From Candidatus Woesearchaeota archaeon (GTDB taxonomy: Archaea; Nanobdellota; Nanobdellia; Woesearchaeales; GW2011-AR4), in contig JAGVXR010000001.1 of NCBI GenBank assembly GCA_018303645.1, forward strand, positions 1-18,754: DNA of 18,754 nucleotides, given 5' to 3'. Under the pieces are notes generated by a model that ran no database searches, was not told the origin of the DNA, and saw nothing but the letters and a program-made list of their open reading frames with translations. The translations under genes were made by a program, and so were the position numbers. Shown one piece after another: positions 6,705 to 12,582 of the stretch (the first letter of the stretch is position 1; every line of letters starts with the position of its first letter).

Positions 6705-7511
6705 TTATTTCCCATGCTCTATAATCCTCTTCATCCTGCTGACAAAGTCCTCTGCAATCCTATAATAGCGCTCGAATTCCTCGCCTTTTATCTCCACAAT
6801 CTCCCTGTGGGTGACCATTTTCATCAGCCTGTAGAAGTTCCTCATTATTAAAACATACTTGTGCTCAAGCATTTTTCTTTTGACAAGCTTCTGCTCCATC
6901 AGGTCAGCGACATGCTCGGGCGTAGGCGGAATTTCGCCTACCTTCATCAGAGCGGCATGCGCAGAATCAATAACCGCCCAGTACAGGTCGATGACTGCCT
7001 GCAGCAGGTGCCATTTTGAGTTGTGCAAAGTGTTTGGCGCCCTTGCATAATAAGTCCAGATGCTTTCCTGAGTGGGCCTTATCTTTCCCCTTTTCAGCAA
7101 AACCTGCATAGGGTCAAAAAACCCGGAGTCAATCAGGGCAACACCATCCCTTAAAAGATTGATTGCGATAGGGTCGCCGTTGCGCATGTATTCCCAGAAT
7201 GAGGTAAAGCGCATTGTTGTAACGTGGAGCTTTGTGGAAACCCTGACAATTGAGTTTTGGACAATTATCCTGTAGGCCTCGACAACTTCGGGAGACATGC
7301 TCATTATCAAGTCATCTATAATCACAAGGAGGTCTATGTCGCCTCCGGGCTGCTTTGTCCTTCGCGCAGTTGAGCCGAATACGACAACCGCCCTTATCAG
7401 GCTGCCAAGCTCCTTGTATATTTCATTGGCAAACTTGTAGGCGGTGTCAATATCCTCCTTGTAGTAGCGCTCTAAATTAGGATGCTCTTTCTTAGGAATA
7501 TCAAATTTCAT
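6705..7511 (-). CDS. Nucleotidyltransferase (MNT-like) with possible C-terminal HEPN domain
   Basis: The 268-aa protein has an N-terminal DNA polymerase beta-type nucleotidyltransferase fold: VVFGSTARR (G46-S47) followed by GGDIDLLVIID (D58, D60). Where a third carboxylate is common in this fold, I see KLHV (H96), so catalysis is uncertain. The C-terminal half (about 150-268) is all-helical and resembles HEPN domains, with R212-x4-H217 (RKMLEH) matching the R-x4-6-H pattern of HEPN ribonucleases. Separate MNT and HEPN proteins form toxin-antitoxin pairs in many archaea, where MNT modifies or blocks the HEPN RNase. Here both would be in one chain. It could instead be a stand-alone nucleic-acid or protein nucleotidyltransferase. 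A TATA box at 7548-7556 and AGAGG before the ATG support the start at 7511. Confidence 0.75.
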   Translation of the reverse strand: MKFDIPKKEHPNLERYYKEDIDTAYKFANEIYKELGSLIRAVVVFGSTARRTKQPGGDIDLLVIIDDLIMSMSPEVVEAYRIIVQNSIVRVSTKLHVTTMRFTSFWEYMRNGDPIAINLLRDGVALIDSGFFDPMQVLLKRGKIRPTQESIWTYYARAPNTLHNSKWHLLQAVIDLYWAVIDSAHAALMKVGEIPPTPEHVADLMEQKLVKRKMLEHKYVLIMRNFYRLMKMVTHREIVEIKGEEFERYYRIAEDFVSRMKRIIEHGK

Positions 7512-7547
7512 TATAAACCTCTTTTTTACTGCTTTTGATTTAATCCT

Positions 7548-7556
7548 ATATAAAAT
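7548..7556 (-). promoter_or_regulatory. TATA box of the nucleotidyltransferase gene
   Basis: Reverse-strand TTTTATATA lies about 40 bases before ATG 7511, giving a short leader that contains AGAGG. A second TATA-like stretch (TTTTAAATAA, about 7569-7578) lies further up, preceded by AAAACC. Confidence 0.45.
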
Positions 7557-7641
7557 TATTGATAGTTATTTAAAAGGTTTTGTTGTTTTCTTGTTGTAGT
7601 GACATAAAAGTTTAAGAATAGATAGATTTTGCTTTATCAAT

Positions 7642-8226
7642 ATGGCTAAAACCATTGAAATGTCAAGGTACGCAAGCATAAAGAGGCAGCAGCAGTTATA
7701 TGAATCTATATCAAAAATTGTACAAACTGCTTCGCCGAGTCATCAATCAGAGCCTTATCAAGGAATTCAGCCGAGAATGCCTGCAACGATAAAAACAAAA
7801 GAAGAATTGATGTTATATCAAGCAATAAATGGCCTTTTGGGACCTGAAGCTCGAACAGAGGCTGCAAAGGCTTTAAGCCAATATCGGGCTTTGGCAAATT
7901 ATTTCCCAGAGTACAGCGTTGCTAATGAAGCGTTAGGACTTGCAGAACAAGTAAGAGATGAATTGCCAGTTAAAAAAGAAATTTCTATTTTAAGGATAAA
8001 TCAAAACTCAGCTAACAAAAATCACCAAACAGGCTACTCTTACTCTAAGTATAACCCAAAGGCATATTCAAAACCATCAATAAAAAAACAATATGGGAAA
8101 ATTATTGATTTGTTCAGAAGATTAAGAAGCAGCAGCAATAACCAGACTTACAAGCCTAAATTGAAAACTAATGATGGCTCTAAAAGAAGTGGTGAAATTG
8201 GTGGCCTGGAAAAAATTGCAGCCTAA
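7642..8226 (+). CDS. Uncharacterised basic protein
   Basis: The 194-aa protein matches no family I recognise. It starts MAKTIEMSRYASIKRQQQ and has a predicted helical core (about 50-115, EELMLYQAINGLLGPEARTE through AEQVRDELP). A basic, Ser/Asn/Tyr/Lys-rich C-terminal third (about 120-180) looks disordered and could bind nucleic acid or an acidic surface. No signal peptide or membrane segment is visible. It is transcribed divergently from the nucleotidyltransferase across a 130-base spacer. The promoter of the following DUF483 gene overlaps its stop codon. Codon use resembles the other accessory-looking genes (10475-11233) more than the surface-protein genes. Confidence 0.6.
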   Translation: MAKTIEMSRYASIKRQQQLYESISKIVQTASPSHQSEPYQGIQPRMPATIKTKEELMLYQAINGLLGPEARTEAAKALSQYRALANYFPEYSVANEALGLAEQVRDELPVKKEISILRINQNSANKNHQTGYSYSKYNPKAYSKPSIKKQYGKIIDLFRRLRSSSNNQTYKPKLKTNDGSKRSGEIGGLEKIAA

Positions 8227-8243
8227 ACCAAAACATTATAAAA
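8224..8243 (+). promoter_or_regulatory. Promoter of the DUF483 gene
   Basis: TAAACCAAAACA (8224-8235) abuts the TATA-like TTATAAAA (8236-8243), about 25 bases before the ATGs at 8263 and 8266, so the transcript is probably leaderless. The box matches 10 of 12 positions of the one at 2174. It includes the stop codon of the preceding gene. Confidence 0.5.
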
Positions 8244-8262
8244 ACAAAACTTATTCTTTTAA

Positions 8263-9114
8263 ATGATGATTCACAAACTCCAGCAGATATTCCATTCCAT
8301 CACAAAATCCCTTGAAGTCCTGTATGTCATTGAGGGCGTTAAGCCGTGCGCAAGAATCCTTGTCCCCGAGGATGATTTAAGCAAAGTTCTGGATTTTTTG
8401 AATGGGAATAAGATAAAACATGCAACTTCTGACTTCAAAGTTTTAAAGCAGAACGCCCAAAGTGAATTCTATTCCGACAAATCAATAAAAATTGACAAAA
8501 ACAGCGCTCAAAAAGGCTATTTTTTTGTTTATTTGTCCAAAAACAGGGAAACTGCAGAAAAGGCAAGATCAGCTGAAGAAAAAAATGCCCACAAAGAGCT
8601 TGGCTTAATATTAGGCTATCCTGAATGCTGTTGCGAATTCTTTGAAAAGAATTTTGGTGAAAACAGCACAGACTTAACATTAAAGACATTACAAAATTCT
8701 GATGGTTATGAATTTCCATTCCATACAAATATTGCAGCAAGGCATTTTGACGTAAGCTTATTAAGCCATTTTCCGCATTCCTTTGCCTGCAAGCCGTCAA
8801 TGGAGATTGCAAAAGCCAATCTTAAAACAATAAGCAGATATTCAAAACAATTGGCAGCCATCTTTTCAGGCATTCTGCAGGGAGCTGTCATCTACACAAC
8901 GGAAGAGGGGATATTTTTGCTGAGAAAATACGAAAAAATCGGCAATGAAATAATTTACGGCGATGTCATGACAACGGCAAAAACAAAGCTGTATTATTTG
9001 TTGTCTTCAAACAAGGAATTAAGGGTAATTGACAAGAACAATTTTGCTGTTAATGATGTGAAGATTGGAGGAGAAAAGTTTGGGGTTATGGTGTTTAAAT
9101 ACTTGGGTGCATAA
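8263..9114 (+). CDS. DUF483-family protein (Cys/His-rich)
   Basis: The 283-aa protein carries the hallmark LGYPECCCEFFEKNF (117-131), which I associate with the archaeal DUF483 family. Conserved-looking His, Arg and Cys follow: H154, R160, H169-FP-H172 and C176. The cluster C122-C124, H169/H172 and C176 looks like a metal or iron-sulfur site. The biochemical function of the family is not established to my knowledge. The C-terminal part (about 190-283) is alpha/beta and lacks obvious motifs. Two ATG codons in a row (8263, 8266) fit the leaderless promoter, and either may be used. The 3' end overlaps the convergent HD gene by 20 bases. Confidence 0.65.
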   Translation: MMIHKLQQIFHSITKSLEVLYVIEGVKPCARILVPEDDLSKVLDFLNGNKIKHATSDFKVLKQNAQSEFYSDKSIKIDKNSAQKGYFFVYLSKNRETAEKARSAEEKNAHKELGLILGYPECCCEFFEKNFGENSTDLTLKTLQNSDGYEFPFHTNIAARHFDVSLLSHFPHSFACKPSMEIAKANLKTISRYSKQLAAIFSGILQGAVIYTTEEGIFLLRKYEKIGNEIIYGDVMTTAKTKLYYLLSSNKELRVIDKNNFAVNDVKIGGEKFGVMVFKYLGA

Positions 9115-9730
9115 TAGAAAAATACAAAAATTTCCGAAATTTGCTATCCTGTAACTTCACTAATTGGGCAGTTCTTTGATTGATTTTTTCATAAAAGAAA
9201 GGCGAATATTTTTGGGCAAATGGTAGATATAACACTTCAGCATCTTGAATGTATCTTTCCAAAAGCTTTGGGTAGTCTACACAATGCATATTGTGCAATC
9301 TGCCTGCTAAACGGATTATTTTGGATTCAGCAGGGGCAGATTCTAACTTAACAAAATGTTCACTATCCCGTTCCCTAAACTCTTGTCTTCTTTTTTCTGC
9401 TGTATCTCCTCGCGGAAACATATAGGGCTTTGTTAATGGCTCTACTATACGAAACAATTCTTTTCCAAACATTTTCAAGAAGTATTCTTTTGCTAACAAA
9501 CCATCCATTACGTCATGCAATAATGCGCCCGCTACCAATAATCCAGAATTAACCACATATCTTAAAGGTTCGTTAGATTTTCCTTGAGCAGCTTGTAAGT
9601 ATTCAATAGCATACATTGCTGCCGGATAAAGATGTCCTTCTGGAGTCGGGGGGCCATTTCTTCTTTTAAATAGTTTATAAAGTTCCGGAATTTCCCTCAG
9701 AGCTTTTTGTATATAATTATCAGAATCCAA
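9095..9730 (-). CDS. SpoT/MESH1-like HD protein with altered metal site
   Basis: The 211-aa protein resembles the HD hydrolase domain of RelA/SpoT and MESH1 proteins, which remove pyrophosphate from (p)ppGpp using Mn2+. Visible motifs are H33 (EGHLYPAA), LLHDVMDG (H72-D73), RLAGRLHNM (140-148) and DAEVLYLPFA (163-172). In active enzymes the last two read close to KLADRLHNM and iA-E-x-iYxPLA. The Asp metal ligand of the ADRLHN motif is Gly here (G143), and the catalytic ED pair after HDV is DG (D76-G77). The protein may therefore not hydrolyse alarmone, and may bind it or another nucleotide, or be decaying. The start is TTG at 9730 with no clear ribosome site, because an in-frame stop lies 10 codons upstream. 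A 5'-truncated relic is thus possible. Confidence 0.7.
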   Translation of the reverse strand: MDSDNYIQKALREIPELYKLFKRRNGPPTPEGHLYPAAMYAIEYLQAAQGKSNEPLRYVVNSGLLVAGALLHDVMDGLLAKEYFLKMFGKELFRIVEPLTKPYMFPRGDTAEKRRQEFRERDSEHFVKLESAPAESKIIRLAGRLHNMHCVDYPKLLERYIQDAEVLYLPFAQKYSPFFYEKINQRTAQLVKLQDSKFRKFLYFSIMHPSI

Positions 9731-9812
9731 ATTTGTTTCTTTTAATTTAGCTTCTAGCTAGCTGTATTTTACTCGTGGAAAATTCATAAACTAAGGTAAC
9801 AAATCCCAGTTT

Positions 9813-10364
9813 TTAATTCTTTTGTTTAGAATACACCCCAACCAAATTCCCGTTCACCAAAAAGCTGTCTTCTTTCTTCAGAAACCTCGGCTGGAAATGA
9901 TGCCCGTAATGGATAAGCCTGCCTTTCATTTCCTTCAGCAGCTTATTTTCAATTCCCCTTTCCGGAGGCGTGTCTGGAGCCAAAAATAAGATGTCATATT
10001 TTGAAACGTCATGCTGGAAAAAATCCTTGTTGTGGAACTGAGCATTGCCTATTCCCATTTTCCCCTGCATTTCTATGGCTTTGCTGTGCAAAAATTTGTC
10101 TATCTCGATGCCTTCTGCATTTTTGCAGAACAAAGACGCAATCAATACAACCTTTCCGTCGCCGCTTCCTATGTCCAAAAAATTATTAAATTGATTTAAT
10201 TTGGCTCTTTTAAATGCTTCATAAATCTCATCGGAAATCGAGGCGTTCCAGAAGCCCTTTGATGTGCTCCACATCGGAAGCCTGCATTTTCCCAAGATAT
10301 TCCTGTAGAAGATATCATACTCTTTTTTGATTTGGCTGAATAGTATATCATTCATCTTGGGCAT
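9813..10364 (-). CDS. Class I SAM-dependent methyltransferase
   Basis: The 183-aa Rossmann-fold protein has motif I LDIGSGDGK (63-71), the acidic residue binding the SAM ribose in GIEID (E87, D89), a post-motif DF at 114-115 and a motif IV-like LFLAPDTPPE (126-135). Its size and motif I style resemble small archaeal and bacterial methyltransferases annotated near DOT1-like or protein-lysine methyltransferases. The substrate is unknown. ATG 10364 and an in-frame ATG at 10355 are both possible. The symmetric TATA box at 10381-10390 predicts a transcript starting close to 10358, which would favour 10355 (MNDILFSQ) as a leaderless start. Confidence 0.75.
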   Translation of the reverse strand: MPKMNDILFSQIKKEYDIFYRNILGKCRLPMWSTSKGFWNASISDEIYEAFKRAKLNQFNNFLDIGSGDGKVVLIASLFCKNAEGIEIDKFLHSKAIEMQGKMGIGNAQFHNKDFFQHDVSKYDILFLAPDTPPERGIENKLLKEMKGRLIHYGHHFQPRFLKKEDSFLVNGNLVGVYSKQKN

Positions 10365-10380
10365 AAATTCTATTGCTCTT

Positions 10381-10390
10381 TATTTAAATA
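10381..10390. promoter_or_regulatory. Symmetric TATA box upstream of the methyltransferase
   Basis: TATTTAAATA lies 17 to 26 bases before ATG 10364 on the reverse strand. It is palindromic, but the forward gene at 10475 is too far away to use it as its nearest promoter. Confidence 0.5.
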
Positions 10391-10474
10391 ACTTGTTGTT
10401 AATGATCTATACAACAAAAACAAAAGATTTTTAAGTAGATTAACTACCCAACAGTCATAATCTTATACAGAAAG

Positions 10475-11233
10475 ATGAACCACAAACCAAAAACAATAGG
10501 AGAGTTGCTGTTAAAATTGGAGTTTACAGAAGAGGATTTAAAGAATTTAATTATCGATATTGCTTATGAAGATTTAACTGAAGTAAGAAGTGTATACAGT
10601 TGGGTTGGATTGATTCCGGAAGAATCTAACATGATTAAAGCATTAGAGAAACCTCATGAAAAACAAAAAAGTAGAATTGAGGGGCTAATAGACAGGGCAA
10701 AAAGTTATATATCAGGCAATCCCAATACAACAAAGCTTGATTATGATTGGACAAAATTAATTACGCATCTTCCAGTTGGAGTCCGCACTCCTGAATCATA
10801 TCTTTCACATAATGTTCCGCAGTCCTTAAGGGACATTACAAATAAAAAGTTAGAACCTTTAGTCCATCAGTTAAATGATGATAGACAATTCTTATTAAGT
10901 GAGGACTATCATCCGCTGAGGAATAAGACGGGACAATTTTTTAATGAATATATTGCTATTCCATCCATTGCCTTGTTATATTTTTTAACTTTCGGTAAAG
11001 TTCCTGAAGTTGTGGAAACTGACAGCAGGGGGCAAAATGTTGATAAAACATTTCTAAAAGTACAAAAAGAATTAAAAATGATGTTTACAGATGCCGTATT
11101 GCTAACATATTTCGAGGATTTTGAAGATAAAAAGTCTATAAATTACAGAGTTAAAGTCGATGGTAGATTAAAGCTTGTTCGGGCATTTAGAGATATAGAT
11201 ACTAAACAAGAAGCTAGGAGTTATTTGATATAA
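10475..11233 (+). CDS. Uncharacterised 252-aa protein
   Basis: I do not recognise a family. The protein begins MNHKPKTIGELLLKLEFTEEDLKN and looks mainly helical. It has a long charged middle, one hydrophobic stretch (AIPSIALLYFLTFG, about 161-174) too short and isolated to be a confident membrane helix, and a C-terminal beta-rich end (INYRVKVDGRLKLVRAFR). There is no signal peptide. It stands alone: divergent from the methyltransferase, and followed by the independent promoter of the 208-aa gene. Ribosome-site evidence before ATG 10475 is weak (GAAAG). AT-rich third positions resemble the gene at 7642. Confidence 0.6.
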   Translation: MNHKPKTIGELLLKLEFTEEDLKNLIIDIAYEDLTEVRSVYSWVGLIPEESNMIKALEKPHEKQKSRIEGLIDRAKSYISGNPNTTKLDYDWTKLITHLPVGVRTPESYLSHNVPQSLRDITNKKLEPLVHQLNDDRQFLLSEDYHPLRNKTGQFFNEYIAIPSIALLYFLTFGKVPEVVETDSRGQNVDKTFLKVQKELKMMFTDAVLLTYFEDFEDKKSINYRVKVDGRLKLVRAFRDIDTKQEARSYLI

Positions 11234-11301
11234 ATTTCTTTTTTGATTTATTAAAGGCATTCTATATTTTTTACTTAATGCAACTATCAATTAAAACTTC
11301 A

Positions 11302-11321
11302 AAAACCGCAACCTATAAATA
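11302..11321 (+). promoter_or_regulatory. Promoter of the 208-aa gene
   Basis: AAAACCGCAACC (11302-11313) abuts TATAAATA (11314-11321). The predicted start near 11344 falls inside a perfect palindrome at 11339-11355. The 12-base box is identical at 6668-6679 and 16947-16958 on the opposite strand. Confidence 0.7.
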
Positions 11322-11338
11322 TAACCTAAACTTGCCTG

Positions 11339-11355
11339 TTGGATATTATATCCAA
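11339..11355. promoter_or_regulatory. 17-base perfect palindrome at the transcription start
   Basis: TTGGATATTATATCCAA is an inverted repeat of 8 + 1 + 8 bases. It straddles the predicted transcription start of the 208-aa gene and ends just before its ribosome site. It could be a repressor operator or, if transcribed, a leader hairpin. Confidence 0.55.
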
Positions 11356-11366
11356 GAGGTGGTTTT

Positions 11367-11993
11367 TTGGTTGACATCACATTAGCTGAAAAGATAAGAA
11401 AGAATTTCTCGAAAGTCAGGGTAAAGGGGGCAATTGTCAGGGTTCCAAAGCTTAATATAAAAAAGATAAAAGCCTCAAAAATAAAAAAGCAAGACAAAAC
11501 GCCAGTATCTTCCATAGTAAGCATTCTTATAAAAAGCTCAATTGAAAGCGCCAAAAAAGAAAGAAAAGAAAAAAGCGAGCTTGAGGAAGACAGGGCATAC
11601 AGAATACCAAAAGAAGACGCAAAAACAGGCTTTGAAGGCTATGGAGCTTTTTCCAGGCGCTATGGAGCATCGCCTCATGCTTCCTATGTGGACTACGGAA
11701 AGCTGTTCAGCTACCTGGGCAAATTCAGGGCGCAGGGCGCATTCGAAAATTTTGCAAGCGACAATCCAACAGAAAGAATCAACAAGATTGTTGAGCAGGG
11801 CAATAAGTTTTACCTCATTGATAATGAAGTCAGAGACGATGCAGTCAGGAGCATAAAGTACTTTACCCATGGCGCGGTAATGGGAGAGCAGGCGCTTCCG
11901 ACAGGCAAGATAAACTCAGCTGACTGGGAGAAATTCAAGATATGGAAACTTGTCAGCTATGTGGAATTCAACCTGAAAATGCAAACACTGTAA
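11367..11993 (+). CDS. Uncharacterised 208-aa protein (TTG start)
   Basis: The start is TTG at 11367, supported by a strong ribosome site AGAGGTGG (11355-11362). The N-terminus (about 1-45) is basic (KVRVKGAIVRVPKLNIKKIKASKIKK), followed by a helical charged segment (45-75). A more conserved-looking globular part rich in Tyr, Phe and Gly follows (about 80-208; FEGYGAFSRRYGASPH, YVDYGKLFSYLG, IKYFTHGAVMGEQ). No known family is recognised and there is no membrane segment. Its stop codon directly abuts the stop codon of the convergent 167-aa gene. It shares its exact promoter box with the AbrB/479-aa operon at 16.9 kb, so it may work with that cluster, which is inference. Confidence 0.7.
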   Translation: MVDITLAEKIRKNFSKVRVKGAIVRVPKLNIKKIKASKIKKQDKTPVSSIVSILIKSSIESAKKERKEKSELEEDRAYRIPKEDAKTGFEGYGAFSRRYGASPHASYVDYGKLFSYLGKFRAQGAFENFASDNPTERINKIVEQGNKFYLIDNEVRDDAVRSIKYFTHGAVMGEQALPTGKINSADWEKFKIWKLVSYVEFNLKMQTL

Positions 11994-12497
11994 CTACATT
12001 CCTGCATATTTTCTTATCTTATGAAGGGTAGCCTTGCTTGCAACAAGAATGTTTGCTATTTCTGCACCGATATTCTGGTATTTTGTCTTGTCCAATCTTT
12101 CGTTAATTTCATCAATTACTGCCTGATGCTCTTCATTTAAAGAGCCGGTTGCCGCATAACCCATGAGCTTCTTCAGGCTCGAGTAGTCCTGGTAAGCCTG
12201 CGCAAAAGTCTGGTAGTCTTTTGAGCCTTTAGTTAAATCCCCCACCCCGCCTTCTTTCCTTGCTGTCCTTTCCAGATTTTCACCGGCATCTGTCTCGAAC
12301 AGCCTTGAAATATCAACGGCTTTCTGCTCAGGAGCTATTTCCTCTGCAAGCTTCTCTGTCTTGATTTCCTGCATTGACTCATTTATTAAGCGCCCTATCT
12401 CGCTGACTTCCTTCTTGCGCTCTTCCTCCATCAATTTGAGCTTCCTTATCCTTTCCTCGGGGGAAAGCTTGCCCAGCTCCTTTTTGTTGAGTGGCAT
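11994..12497 (-). CDS. Uncharacterised helical 167-aa protein
   Basis: No family is recognised. Residues 1-60 are strongly charged and helical (LSPEERIRKLKLMEEERKKE), consistent with a coiled coil. A Gly-containing link lies near 80-92. A second helical part (about 95-165) contains AYQDYSSLKKLMGYA and IGAEIANILVASKATLHKIRKYAGM. No signal peptide or membrane helix is present. It is convergent with the 208-aa gene with zero bases between the stops. It lies downstream of, and in the same orientation as, the 719-aa TIM-barrel gene, with an 85-base spacer holding its own TATA box. The helical, charged character suggests a structural or adaptor role, which is inference. Confidence 0.65.
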   Translation of the reverse strand: MPLNKKELGKLSPEERIRKLKLMEEERKKEVSEIGRLINESMQEIKTEKLAEEIAPEQKAVDISRLFETDAGENLERTARKEGGVGDLTKGSKDYQTFAQAYQDYSSLKKLMGYAATGSLNEEHQAVIDEINERLDKTKYQNIGAEIANILVASKATLHKIRKYAGM

Positions 12498-12553
12498 GTT
12501 TATTGGTTTTTTATTTATTTTTCAATATATTTTATTACCTATTACATCCTATT

Positions 12554-12562
12554 TTATTTAAA
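12554..12562 (-). promoter_or_regulatory. TATA box of the 167-aa gene
   Basis: Reverse-strand TTTAAATAA is preceded by CTCGCAAAGG, a BRE-like stretch. The predicted start is near 12532, leaving a leader of about 35 bases without a clear ribosome site. Confidence 0.45.
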
Positions 12563-12582
12563 CCTTTGCGAGAATTTAATGG

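Noticed and set aside
11538..11870. Overlapping 110-codon reverse and 104-codon forward frames in the 208-aa gene
   Set aside because: They overlap the TTG-started gene, which has a promoter box and a strong AGAGGTGG ribosome site.
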